Part shown: positions 38,603-49,807 of the stretch, in pieces
Layout of the letters: every line of letters begins with the position of its first letter
How positions within the stretch are numbered: position 1 is the first letter of the stretch
Translations under genes and position numbers: made by a program
Origin: Cenococcum geophilum 1.58
Taxonomy: Eukaryota; Ascomycota; Dothideomycetes; Gloniales; Gloniaceae
Direction of reading: 5' to 3'
NCBI GenBank assembly: GCA_001692895.1
Contig: KV748212.1
Coordinates: forward strand, 248,001 to 312,000
Length of the DNA stretch: 64,000 nt
The notes under the pieces: generated by a model
Told to the model about the DNA's origin: nothing
The model's database searches: none
The model's input: only the letters and a program-made list of their open reading frames with translations

Positions 38603-39744
38603 AAATATTTTGGCTGCAGCGCCTTTATTTAGTGGTACTATTTCTTTAACCTTCGAATGAACCCCTCGGTTTTAATATAAAATTATACTTGACATGATAT
38701 CTTCAAAAAAAAAAAGGCTAGTCGTGAGAACACCGTTGGAGGTTGAATGCGTAACCAGAGGCGCGCGGCAGCCATAACATTCGGCGAGCAAGGCAATAAA
38801 TTCAATGGATGTAGGCTTCGTAGCACCTCATATAACCCGGAGAGGTTGCGCTGATGTAGAAGTGATACTGGGAAGTTGATGAAATCATTTGTGGCTTGGA
38901 GGCTTAAGAAGGAGCAAGGTTTGTTGGAGTGGACTGGGCAGGAGTATCAAGCTTCGGCTGGACAAGCACGTATGGAGAAGTGTGCCAATGACTGAGATCC
39001 TCAATTCTAATTCGCAGTCTTCTCGTGTCAGTATTCTTTAGTAAGTCTGCTCTATCCTCGGCAGAGACAGTTACGTGTATTAATATCAACAGCTCTCTTA
39101 CTTAGCCCCGTAAATATCATACACAGAATTCTTCCCCGCAACTTTTGCTAGCATTAAATCAAATAGCACTACTCACTACGGCTGACTGTCTATTCCGACC
39201 ATCTAAAACGGAAACCCCTCCATCAAACTCTCCGGCCTTCGAAGCGTACTCTTAAACAGTGTCTCCTCCACCCCTGAGCCCCAAAACGCCACCTTCCTAG
39301 TCAACATGGCATTCAGCACACCCCTATCCGCCAGCCTCTCCACAAGGTTAAAAAGCACATAATCGCACATCGCCACCGCCTGGATCTGCGCCGTCAACGG
39401 ATACAGCTCCGCGGCTGGAGAAATATTCCGCCTGCCTGATCGGCACCATGATCTCGGGTCGGAGTTATCTCATAAATCAGACGCTCGCCTGTAATTTTCC
39501 GAACGGTCATCCAAGCTGATGTAAGCGTTATGTAAGCGGCTTGTGATTGGATGATCGTCTGGAATCGCGATAAGATAAACGAGGTAATTTAGAATATCAA
39601 GGTGATTAGTCAGTGAAAGTTACGGTATTAAATTTCGACCCCACGCCGAAAGTTATGGGCAAGCTCACCAGGTAAATCTTTCGCTGCCCAGCACCACGCG
39701 ATAAAATACCTTTCGGACATTGGAGATGCTTCAGTAATACCACC
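38603..39744. other. Intergenic region between NLR and helicase genes
   Basis: Ordinary composition with A-tracts near 38,707 (probable 3' end of the NLR transcript). The only coding-like content is a short minus-strand frame at 39,200-39,470 (separate entry). The last few hundred bases should hold the helicase promoter. No RNA gene was seen. Confidence 0.5.
39203..39469 (-). pseudogene. Possible C-terminal fragment of an unidentified protein
   Basis: A minus-strand frame of about 88 codons without an ATG near its start. It is open from a stop at 39,470-39,472 to a stop at about 39,203. Its composition looks protein-like, with segments AAELYPLTAQIQAVAMCDYV and KVAFWGSGVEETLF, and it ends in MEGFPF. 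There is no complete gene upstream. It could be a gene relic or the last exon of a gene whose other exons I missed. I did not recognise the family. Confidence 0.3.
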
Positions 39745-42225
39745 ATGGCGCCTCCTCGCGATCGTAACCCCGAGCGACTCGATGACCTCCGTCTTCGTTC
39801 CCGACAGGAGTATCTCGCGAAGCGTGAGGCTGAACAACTCGCCCTTCTCCGTAAACAGGTCGCCGATGAAGCAGAGGAGGAGCGCAATAACCCTGATCTG
39901 AGCCGGGCGGAGCTCCAAGAGTTTGCGAGAAATCGAGAAACGCTCCGACTTGCTGAAGAACGGCTTGCAATCGATGACCACCTCGAAGGATACCTCGTAC
40001 CAGACGCGGATTATAGCAATAAGGCAGAGGTTCTCAACAAGCGACACAAGGAGGAGAGATATATCACTGAACATGAGGAGTGGGAGAATGAGCAAACCAC
40101 ACGAGCGAAGGCTCAAATAGCAAGGCCAGTACGGGAGGACGACTACGAGTACGTTTTTGACGATAGCCAGGGCATAAATTTCATTTCGGATGCCACCACA
40201 CATCTTGACCCGGAGAAGCAGATGCTCCAGCGGATGCTGGATGCTGCGGAGAAGAAGGCTGCCACGATTGATGATACAAGAAAGAGTTTGCCTATGTACC
40301 AGTTTCGAGAACAGATACTTGCTGCCGTTGCTGAACACCAAGTTTTGATCGTAGTTGGAGAGACTGGTAGTGGCAAAACCACTCAACTGCCGCAGTACCT
40401 CCATGAAGCGGGTTATACTAAGGGCGGGCTTAAGATTGGGTGTACACAGCCTCGACGGGTGGCAGCAATGAGTGTAGCAGCCCGTGTGGCGGAAGAAATG
40501 GGTGTCAGGTTAGGCCAACAGGTTGGATACGCTATCCGTTTCGAGGACAAAACCAGTGAGAAGACTGTTCTCAAGTACATGACGGACGGCATGCTGCTAC
40601 GAGAGTTTCTTACAGAGCCAGATCTCAGCAGCTATGCAGCTCTGATGATTGACGAAGCTCACGAGAGAACCTTGCATACAGACATTCTTTTTGGCCTGGT
40701 CAAGGATATCGCAAGGTTCAGACCTGACTTGAAACTTCTCATCTCTTCCGCTACCATGGATGCGCAGAAGTTTAGCAAGTACTTCGACGATGCTCCCATT
40801 TTCAACATTCCCGGCCGGCGCTACCCAGTTGATATTCATTACACACCTCAGCCTGAAGCTAACTATCTTGCCGCTGCCGTAACTACCATTTTCCAAATCC
40901 ACCTTTCGCAGCCGCGCGGTGATATTTTAGTCTTTCTTACAGGGCAAGACGAAATTGAAGCTGCGCAGCAAAACCTCGAAGACACAGCGCGGAAACTGGG
41001 TTCGAAAGCTTCCGAACTCATCATATGTCCCATTTACGCCAATCTTCCTACAGACCTACAGGCGAAGATTTTTGAGCCTACACCTCCAAAAGCCCGCAAA
41101 GTCGTATTGGCCACCAACATCGCCGAAACCTCACTTACAATTGACGGCATTGTTTACGTTATTGACCCGGGCCTCGTCAAAGAGAACATCTATAACCCGC
41201 GCACAGGCATGGAATCCCTAGTGGTGACTCCTTGCTCGCGAGCCTCCGCCAACCAACGCGCGGGTCGAGCAGGGCGTGTTGGGCCAGGCAAATGCTTCCG
41301 CCTGTACACAAAATGGGCCTTTTACAATGAACTTGACGAAAATACTACCCCAGAAATTCAACGAACGAACCTCAATTCTGTTGTTCTAATGTTGATGTCT
41401 TTGGGTATAACGGACCTTATTGACTTCGACTTCATGGATGCTCCTCCTGCTGACACTCTCATCCGCGCGTTGGAACAACTCTACGCACTTGGCGCATTAA
41501 ACGACAAAGGCGAGCTCACCAAAATAGGGCGCCAAATGGCTGAATTTCCCACAGATCCTATGCTCGCCAAAGCGGTCCTAGCTGCCGACAAATACGGCTG
41601 CGTCGAAGAAGTTCTCTCTATCGTCGCCATGCTGAGCGAAGCTTCCGCGCTCTTCTTCCGCCCAAAAGACAAGAAAATCCACGCCGATTCCGCCCGCGCA
41701 AGGTTCACAAACCGCGAAGGCGGCGACCATATGACGTTGCTGAACATCTGGAACCAGTGGCTCGATGCAGACTTCAGCCCCATCTGGGCCAAAGAAAACT
41801 TCCTGCAGCAGCGCAGCCTGACGCGCGCCCGCGACGTCCGCGACCAACTTGCGAAACTCTGCGACCGCGTCGAAGTGACGCTCTCGTCGTGCGGTATCTC
41901 CGACCACGTCTCGATACGCAAGGCTATTACGGCAGGCTTCTTCCCTAACGCTGCGCGACTCCAGCGCGGCGGCGATTCTTATCGCACAGTCAAGAACGGG
42001 ATGACGGTGTACCTACACCCTAGTTCTGTGCTTATGGAAAGTAGGCCCAAGTGGGTTATTTTCTACGAGTTGGTACTTACGAGTAAAGAGTATATGCGCA
42101 GTAATATGCCTCTAGAGCCAGAGTGGCTGGGAGAGGTCGCGCCGCATTATCACAAGCGTGCTGATCTGGACAAGTTGGGGCTAGAGAAGAAAATGCCTAA
42201 GGGGCAGGGGAAGGGTGCTGGTTGA
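39745..42225 (+). CDS. DEAH-box pre-mRNA splicing helicase, Prp2/Cdc28/DHX16 type
   Basis: Single-exon, 826 aa. Family role: an ATP-dependent RNA helicase that remodels the activated spliceosome before the first splicing step. Visible motifs: I GETGSGKT (205-212), II DEAH (303-306), III SAT (335-337), [21 protein letters not shown] (504-511). The winged-helix/ratchet and OB-fold regions follow to the end. The N-terminal part is charged and helical ([20 protein letters not shown]), as in Prp2/DHX16. The chosen ATG is in a good context, CACCATGG. Usual lengths are about 880 (yeast) to 1,050 aa, so the N-terminal extension is short. An in-frame upstream ATG at 39,655, joined through a possible GTAAAT..CAG intron ending before 39,736, would add nine residues. 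The Prp2 assignment over Prp22 or Prp16 rests on the N-terminal segment and total length. Confidence 0.9.
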   Translation: MAPPRDRNPERLDDLRLRSRQEYLAKREAEQLALLRKQVADEAEEERNNPDLSRAELQEFARNRETLRLAEERLAIDDHLEGYLVPDADYSNKAEVLNKRHKEERYITEHEEWENEQTTRAKAQIARPVREDDYEYVFDDSQGINFISDATTHLDPEKQMLQRMLDAAEKKAATIDDTRKSLPMYQFREQILAAVAEHQVLIVVGETGSGKTTQLPQYLHEAGYTKGGLKIGCTQPRRVAAMSVAARVAEEMGVRLGQQVGYAIRFEDKTSEKTVLKYMTDGMLLREFLTEPDLSSYAALMIDEAHERTLHTDILFGLVKDIARFRPDLKLLISSATMDAQKFSKYFDDAPIFNIPGRRYPVDIHYTPQPEANYLAAAVTTIFQIHLSQPRGDILVFLTGQDEIEAAQQNLEDTARKLGSKASELIICPIYANLPTDLQAKIFEPTPPKARKVVLATNIAETSLTIDGIVYVIDPGLVKENIYNPRTGMESLVVTPCSRASANQRAGRAGRVGPGKCFRLYTKWAFYNELDENTTPEIQRTNLNSVVLMLMSLGITDLIDFDFMDAPPADTLIRALEQLYALGALNDKGELTKIGRQMAEFPTDPMLAKAVLAADKYGCVEEVLSIVAMLSEASALFFRPKDKKIHADSARARFTNREGGDHMTLLNIWNQWLDADFSPIWAKENFLQQRSLTRARDVRDQLAKLCDRVEVTLSSCGISDHVSIRKAITAGFFPNAARLQRGGDSYRTVKNGMTVYLHPSSVLMESRPKWVIFYELVLTSKEYMRSNMPLEPEWLGEVAPHYHKRADLDKLGLEKKMPKGQGKGAG

Positions 42226-43118
42226 GGCGCGGGGGAATGAATCATCAATGAATTTTGGGTTGTCGGAGTCCGAATGTGAAGAAATTCATGAATACTGCCA
42301 GCGCGGCTTGCTGGATGTAAACGCTGAGGTGCTTTCAGTGTTTTTAAGAGGGGCTAAAAAAAATCGGTGCTGAATGGCTCGGGGTACCTTTCGGCTCATC
42401 TTACCAAAGGCAATGCTTAGAATCTCGAAAGCTCTTAGGCTAATGCATGAGTTGGGTGGATGTAAGGATATGAATGAGTAAGCAATTGTAAACCTCATTT
42501 CGAGGATGACAAGTTGACGCGTATATTCTCTCCAGTATACTCCAAAACATATCTGTTTATATTTGTACATAGAGTACCATAGCAGTCACTGCATCTAGGC
42601 ATGGCATCCTGATGTCTGCAGCCATTCTTGCCCTATTATACCTGATGCATCAAGGTCCTTTCTAATGCATTTGGTAGTGCACATTAGATCCTATGGATTG
42701 GAGAAGCACAGACTAACTGAGCATCACAGTGGTCTCAATCATATCGACAGATTACCTTCTCGATTTTCTGAAGATTAGCGGTACTCACGACACAACACAG
42801 GGCATTTGAACCTAAGTTGCCTTACTGGCTAAATTCCGAATCAGCCATGTTTGTATCTAAAGCCTTCCTCTCCTCCCGTTCACGAAATCAATGTCAGGCT
42901 GCCATGGACATTCTCCCAGCCTATCTTTGTCAAACCTTAACGCAAAACGAACAGCATCCACTTACATTTATACTTTTGAGGAAGAAAGTATATCCAGCAA
43001 GACCTCAATGAATATCATCTGCCAACGCTACGAAACAGTTATACTTCAGCTACCCCAGATTCACTCACTACCCGCCATCCGCATCTGTCCTCCTAAAAGG
43101 TCAACCTCGATTTCTATA
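42226..43118. other. Intergenic region, no gene seen
   Basis: 3' flank of the helicase and 5' flank of the secreted-protein gene. Small open frames here lack gene-like composition. A pyrimidine-rich stretch before 43,100 is compatible with a fungal promoter. Nothing else is supported. Confidence 0.5.
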
Positions 43119-43959
43119 ATGCAAATCCACGTCCTCCTCGCAGCCGCCCTCGCCCTTTCGGGCACCGCCTTCGCCTCCCCAACCAAACAACAGGGTGATG
43201 CCGCCGCAGTGTCGAGCCGCAACTACTTTGGCAGTAAGAACGCCCCCTACACCACCATGAGGCCCCGCAGTGACGAGGACTGGGACGACATAGCCCAGGT
43301 CGTGTGTGCGGACCCGTGCTGCGGCGAGGCGGAGCAAGAGGACGGGGGGAAGGGCGATAATTGTACGTATCCCTTGAACGCTTTCGGCAACTCCAGATAC
43401 TCGCGCACTTACCTGTCCCTCCCTTCTCGCATCTACACGCGCACAGTCATATATTCGTACAAAAACCCGTGTGTCGTGCTCAGGCTAATCAGCTCGGCTG
43501 CCGTAGGCACCTTCACGAATGATCCAGGGGGCCGTGCTAACTGCCTGGAAATGGTGACGTTTCTTGCCGGCGAATCAGGGCTGGACGCACGTGCTGAGAA
43601 AGCGTCGGCGGGCACCGGCAAAACCACACCCGGGACCTGACGCGAAGCACCCCGCAAATCGTCAACCTGCCCCGCCGCCTCTCTTCGTGTGGCGAGAAAT
43701 GCGGCCCTCAGTACGCGTCAGACCAGTGCTGCAACGCCGTTGACGGAGAGGATAACGAGGTCGGATGTACGCAGCCCCCACCCGTGTCCTTTTTCCCTTT
43801 TTTCTTCCCTTGCAAAAACGTGGTGGGTGGTAAGGGTTTTTGGAGGAGATTTGGGTTTGATGTTCTGGTTGCTAACGCTCTTCTTACTGCAAGGTGAACT
43901 ATGACGATCCGGGCAATTGGTGCTACTGCGCTAGCGCGTTCGACGACGGCTCTGCGTAG
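43119..43959 (+). CDS. Small secreted Cys-rich protein (gene model incomplete)
   Basis: The ATG at 43,119 opens a classic signal peptide (MQIHVLLAAALALSGTAFA). A mature part follows with VCADPCCGE and a DNC end. Exon 1 is 43,119-43,362; the GTACGT intron runs to 43,506 (CCGTAG) and rejoins in phase as GDNC-TFTNDPGGRANC. Two further coding segments show the same style: about 43,630-43,770 (SCGEKCGPQYASDQCCNA and EVGC) and the last exon, about 43,900-43,959, ending NWCYCASAFDDGSA-stop. The second and third introns could not be placed on standard donors; a CTAAC branch before GCAAG at about 43,899 supports the last acceptor. CC doublets suggest a disulphide-stabilised extracellular protein, possibly an effector. 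Function unknown; no homologue recognised. Confidence 0.55.
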
Positions 43960-45628
43960 AGCGCCTGAGTACCGAGCATGCCGGGCTGGGAGTGATAAGT
44001 AGTGCTGATGGCGTTTGTGTTTGGTAAGATGAACGTATTACGATAGAGGGCGTTAGTGCAGATGATTGCTCGCGGCTACGCGGAGTCGAAGGACGGCTGG
44101 TGAGTGGGGATGGCAAGTCTCTCACTCGTCGTTCCTCGAGCAGGATTTCGCGATAAAGCAGGAAGAAGGAAAAGCGAACTGTAAATGTGCCAAAGTCAAA
44201 GTTCTGATGTCCACAAAAAGCAAATTGCCCGTGTTGGAATGAGTCGCCCGTTGTAAATCTTTGTTGCTTGTAGCCGTAGCTATATATCGATTCGAGAGCT
44301 GAAGCTTCACGCTTAAGCGAATGCCAAAAAAAAATACGAATAAGAAAATGCTTATGTGATGTACCTGAATATCCTTTGCTCTGGCGGCAGGCACACTGCA
44401 TCAGCGATCTTGTGCGGTTTTGAGAGGGCCCGCAGGGCTTACGTCTGCGCGGTGCTGGGCGGGGCTCAGGTACCCACTAACGTTTAGTTGTCACTATTCC
44501 TTCGCATTATCTGGTAGCAGGCTGCATCTATGTAAGCTCTGGATCTCGCAGAGCTGCTCCACTCGCCCAGCCTCCCGTGCTCTGCTGAGGCTGGCACTGG
44601 ACTATGCAGGAGCGCGTAAGCAAAGAACCTGCATCCAGACGACGACACGCCGCAGGCCCTGCAGCTGTCTTTGCCCATAGCTTGAGCGCGGGCAGGAGCC
44701 GCGATCCCGCGATCCCGCGACGCCGCACCGCCTGCTGTGCTCAGCTAAGCGATTGCTGCGCAAAGCCAAGTAAGCAGTAAGAATGTGCCGTGCGGCCCAC
44801 ATCACATATGCAGATGGCCAGCTCCAATGCAGGTACGTGTGTGTTCGTCCTAAAGCGGGTTGCAGCGGTGATCCCGCTGACATAATCCTATCCCCACCAC
44901 TACCTCTCAACGGGGGCCCGGTCGCTTACCCGCGTGAGGGGTCCGAGTGGGGAGGGGGCTGAGAGCAGGTGGGTGGAGGGGGAGGGGTGAGAGGGTGGCG
45001 TCCGGGTGGACCTGTGCTAAAGTTTTGTGTTTGAAACCCTCGGTCTGCTTTTGGAGCCTTTTATTTTGACGGGGACAGAAGAAGGTTTGAGGGCTTGGGG
45101 CTAAGGGTGAAAGCGATATTGGCGTTGGAGAGATCGACAGTGCAGGTGTCAGGCGCAACTAAATGTTGCCGGTCTTGGTGCTGGCAGGCTAGATCGATCG
45201 AGGCGTTTGGAGAGGCTGATTGGGATGGGTATGGTTCATAGGGAATCATATAGGCTAGAGACTAAGGCGGATGTGCGGAAGGATGGATTAGGGAGTTCGA
45301 GGAGGCCCGACTTCCCTAGAGACACTGGAGAGGAGGGATTTGTAATTTCTAGATTTGTCCAATGGCATGCAATTTACTCGCACAAAGCTGAATCTTAAGG
45401 TTTATTAATCGTATCCTCATCATTCAACTTTCTATTCGTCCAATCCCGTCACGTACGTCTGGGGATGACATCGCAAAAAACATTATAGCACATTAACCAC
45501 GACACATATCCAAATGGAAAGAAAACTAGACTTAGCCCCGCCTAGCCCAGCCCAACCCAGCCCAACCCAGCCGAATAAGCGGCCATCAAACTCCACAAAA
45601 TGCTATTGTCCAGATTGTGTATCCGTGT
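43960..45628. other. Intergenic region, no gene seen
   Basis: Mixed-composition sequence between two convergent genes. Open frames up to 156 codons occur on both strands but lack domains, consistent codon use or splice structure. Short low-complexity stretches occur: GATCCCGC repeats near 44,703 and CCAACCCAGC repeats at about 45,541-45,572. No RNA gene was recognised. Confidence 0.5.
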
Positions 45629-47443
45629 TTAAAATTGTGTCCTGCGTGAACTTGAATAGCTTGGCCGAGGGTGACTCGTCAGCTCAATCGCAGTTTCCAC
45701 CATGATCGGTTTCTGGTCGCTCTCAGTCTCCTGCACTACCACAGGCACAGGGATCTTCATCACTCCGCACGCGATCTGCTGCTCAATGTCCTCGATCGCG
45801 GACTCCTTAGGTCGGCCCCGACCCCATGGCTTGCCCTCGAATACGATTTCCATCTCTTCGAGCGTAAAGTTCTTAGTTTCTGGGATGGTAAAGAAGACTT
45901 GGACCATAGCAATGAAGTTGAAAGCGCCAAAGACCATGTACATGCGCCAGTTAATCGAGTAGAGGAGCGGGGGAACGGCGAAGGCGAGCGCACAGTTAGA
46001 TGTCCAGTTGACGGAAGTGGCAAGAGACATGGCTTTGGCGCGGATGCGGTTAGGGAAGATCTCGGCCGGATACGTCCAGGAAACCGGGCCCCAGCTGATG
46101 GCGAATACGGCGACGAAGAGGTAGGAGCAGGCCACGATGGCTTTAGAGACTGGGTGGTTGTCCACGATTTGCCAAGAGAGGTTGGAATCAGGCGCGGTGG
46201 TCCGCTGGCCGTATCGCGCTTGAAGACCACCAGAGACAAAAAGGAAAACTCCCATGCCGAAAGCTCCCAGAAGAAGAGTTGGGCGTCGGCCCCATTTATC
46301 CACATACAAGATGGCTGGGAGAGTGAGTGCAACGTTAATGACATATTGAATGGATGCTGTAAGGAGCGGGCTGCCAATATTTGCACCCTCCATGATATCT
46401 GTATCATAGTCAGCAACAAATTCAGGAAATCAGAGCAGTGGATAAAATACACAAAATATAATACATCATGACATTCATGCCGCAAAGTTCTGACCACAGC
46501 TGGACAGACATGCCCAGTGCGACTCTCTTAGCCATCTTGGATTCCAGGATGGCAGCCCATCCTGCAGCGCGACATTCTTTCTCGAACCGGAGAACCTCTT
46601 CGATCTCTCGGTACTGCGCAAGGACTTTTGGATGTTTCAGATTCCCGCCAGCGTGCAGGTCCGCCAGAACAGTGATGGCTTCTTCCCAGCGGTCCTTTGA
46701 AGCTAGCCAACGAGGCGAGTAAGGGAGCCATGTCATTCCGACCAGGAGAATGAAGGCAGGAATCATCTGCAGCCCCCAAGGGATGCGGAAGGCGGCCGAG
46801 CCCTGGTTTGGGTTCTTTGGGCCACCATCGACGAAGGACGCGCCGTATTGAACAAAATATTGAATGAGAATTCCCCAGGTGATGGCCCATTGCTGCAGCG
46901 TAACCACACGTCCACGGATCTCTCTAGGAGCAATCTCGGCCTGGTAGACTGGAATAACAGCGGAAGCCATGCCAACACCTAGTCCTGCAATAAAACGTCC
47001 GATACACAGCGCTGGGATGCCATTTGAGCCACACTGAATACTGCAGAGAAGATCAGACTGAGAAGGCGTCTTCGAATATGATGCAGCTTACGATGATCCG
47101 ATAATCCAAAGTATACAGCATACTTGGATGGCGACTTTCCGGGAGAAACGATCTGAAAAGAACGACGAGCTCAAGGTGCCGAAGATTGACCCGAAGGGCA
47201 TGGCAGCTGTGATGTAGCCCTGCGTATATGACTTTGGATTGCCAAAGTAATTCTTATATCCGTTGGTCCCAAGCACGCCTGACATGGATGCAATGTCCAT
47301 ACCGAACAGACCACCGCCTTGGGGTTCGTTAGTACATGCAAAGCACACACGCACACACGCAGACATGTGACGTAGACATTTGAGGGGATCGTACCAATGG
47401 AGGCGAATGCACATACGGCATACACATTCGAAACAGTCTTCAT
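45629..47443 (-). CDS. MFS sugar (hexose) transporter, 4 exons, 544 aa
   Basis: Exons on the minus strand: 47,443-47,395; 47,317-47,092; 47,040-46,451; 46,398-45,629. Phases agree and the sum is 1,635 nt. The first intron has a perfect TACTAAC branch site; the others are 51 and 52 bp. The protein shows sugar-porter family motifs: GGGLFGMD at the first membrane helix, GRFIAGLGVGMAS, PVYQAEIAPREIRGR, PYSPRWL before the central loop, DKWGRRP in the second half, PAEIFPNRIRAKAMS, and PETKN near the end. Twelve membrane helices are expected in the plasma membrane, with proton-coupled or facilitated uptake of hexoses. The cytoplasmic tail is about 75 residues and Ser-rich at the end. Substrate (glucose, fructose, xylose) cannot be told from sequence alone. 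Confidence 0.9.
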
Positions 47444-49807
47444 CTTGGGTGTCAGAGGTCCAGCGGGGAAGCTGGAAGCAAAGAGATTGTGTTCACAAGG
47501 ACATTGAAGTTGGAAAGACCAAAGGAAGGGAAGGGCCGAGTAGTCTGGTTAAGACTTGGCAGTTCATGAGTCCAAAAGAGAGGGACGGGCGTAGTCAGGC
47601 TACCAGCGTCGGGCAGCAAACCAGGGCTCTCGATAAGTTATCTTAACTGGGGTGCTGGAATGCATTGAGGGAAAAATCCGGAGAGTTGTGAGCGGGACTG
47701 GCGTGTGGAGCGGGACTGGCGTGCTCAAGGAGCCTCTGCTAGCTTGACCGTCGTACGCTTCACAGGCAGGGATTTATTTCGAACAACCATGTAAACCATG
47801 TTGACGGCCGGGGCCATTGGACTGCCACGCGCTGCCGTCGCTTAGATGCATCGAAAGGATTGAGAGATTTTCAAGGTAGGAAGGTTCCACAAAGGATGAA
47901 TGTTCCGTTATTGGTAACTGCTACAACGTGGGTACCTACATATGCGGGTTGTTAGCGTCAAGGCAGATTTGCATGGGCAAAGTGAAGCTTCTCATACGTT
48001 CTATGCCAAGAGGCTAGCGATCCGCACATGTATCCCTGTGCCAACCTTAAATGTCGCATGCTTCGCAACGCCATCTCCCGCGGCTCGACATTGACACTGC
48101 AAGGGTCGCTCGCCACAGATTAGCCAGCTTCGCCGTCACCTGCATCGCATGCCAGGCCATCGTGACTATACACATTTTGCAGCCGAAGCTAGCCCAGTTC
48201 TATCTCCGCGGAAAGTGGGGTCCCTCGCCTGCAAAGCTTCTGGTTCAGATCTAGCTTGCAGAGTAGAAATCGGGGTGTAAGCTCGTGATAAGCTGAAAGC
48301 GAAGACGGCGACCTTGGCAGTGTTATACCGGAATCGTCACGCCCATCTAGCTCCGTTAAGATTCTGCGGCCGTTAAAGTTAAAGAAAAGCTAGCGTTTCG
48401 CCTTTTACGAGAGCCACTTGTCTAGTCAGGGGAAGGCGGCGTTACAAGCCACGCCACTTGACGGTGACGACGATCGTTGTCTGCAGAAAGGCGGGAGGCT
48501 TATGTGTTCCAATAAGCAGATCGGCAGCTGTGAGAAACTATTGTTAGATAAACTGTTGATGTCCCGGCTGCCCCAGCTCCATTGTGCCCGCAACACACCA
48601 CATCTAATTTCGCCTTCTTGCACACTGGAGGACTTCAAGTTTAACTCTTACAATTTAAGCTTAAAAAATTGAAGACTTTACCTTTCTTTGCAAAGTGCAC
48701 TGCCTTTTTGTAAGTGCACAGTGTCTACGCTGGGTGGTGCACACTTGACTAATTACCAGCGAAATTAGATGTTGATGTGTCGCGCGGACACGGGGGGAAC
48801 ACCGGAACCCACAGAGCGTTTTCTACGGCTAGCACAGCGGGGCTGCAGAGCAGCTTCGGGCACGGTGCGAATTAGCGGCCAGATCCTATCAGGAAGTTCT
48901 CCCGAAGCCGGCGTTCCAGGCACACGGCTTGAATCAGGAGAAACGGAAGGAGCCTGGGGGAACTGAGGGGAACCCTGACACCTGTTAGGCTTGTTCCGGC
49001 CATGGGGTCAACATTGGCGCGCGGTCCCTCCATTAGTTACGCCGCATTTGTGCCGTCGTAGGGCTGACTCGCGGAGAAGCGACAAACGGTCAGCACGGTC
49101 AGGACGGCTACTTTGGGCTGCAATGAGAATATCGAAACCTGGGCATTGCCAATTGCCAATTCTTTAATCCACTGATAAGCTGCCCGCTACGCTGCGCTCG
49201 ACTGCACAAAACAAAGGGAAAAAAAAAGCCTGTCTCATTCACGATAGTCTTGATAGCCTTGATAGTCTTGATAGTCGTGCATCTGTCTCACGTTTCTGTG
49301 CTGCTCACGCAGGTACTACTCCTACGTCTCTCCAAGTCGGCATTTAATGTCCGCCCACTTGAGTCTATCGACAGACCCTAGTCTCCACGTTGCGTGCCAC
49401 ACAGCTAAAGGCGCAATATCCCGCCCACCGCCGTCCCACGCCCCAAATCCAACTCTAACGATGCCAATGAGATCAATCAGAGGCTGCGTGCCACGTGCGT
49501 AGACGAAGGGCCGGACTGACTAATGAGCCTGGCACTCCTGTCCATAGCGATTCGTTCGATCCTACGCATTCCTAACCAGCTCTGAGCCCGCGCCCGGATT
49601 TTGATAAGCCATCGACGTCGGACCGATGGATCTTACAAGCACGCATAACCACGCTCATGAATGCTACCGTTGTCTACCACATCAACCCTAATTGAACCTA
49701 GACAAGGGACATCCGCATGAAGAACTTCTCCCTTCCAAGGCCAGTCACCGACGATGAAATCTCGGGGGAAGGTATGTCGACCATTGTACACTCCATCCAC
49801 CTGCAAC
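47444..49807. other. Long intergenic region, transporter promoter side
   Basis: About 2.3 kb between the divergent transporter and RIC8 genes. No open frame here is convincing by composition or splice structure. A short GATAGTCTTGATAGCCTTGA repeat lies at about 49,240-49,280. CACGTG-like and GC-rich motifs occur but were not assigned. The region must contain both promoters. Confidence 0.5.

Noticed and set aside
39628..40404. 258-codon minus-strand open frame
   Set aside because: Lies opposite the start of the helicase gene, whose motifs are clear; shadow frame.
43931..44910. Overlapping open frames on both strands in GC-mixed DNA
   Set aside because: No consistent frame, splice sites or protein-like segments; judged intergenic.
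45671..46471. 266-codon plus-strand open frame
   Set aside because: Shadow of the last exon of the MFS transporter on the other strand.
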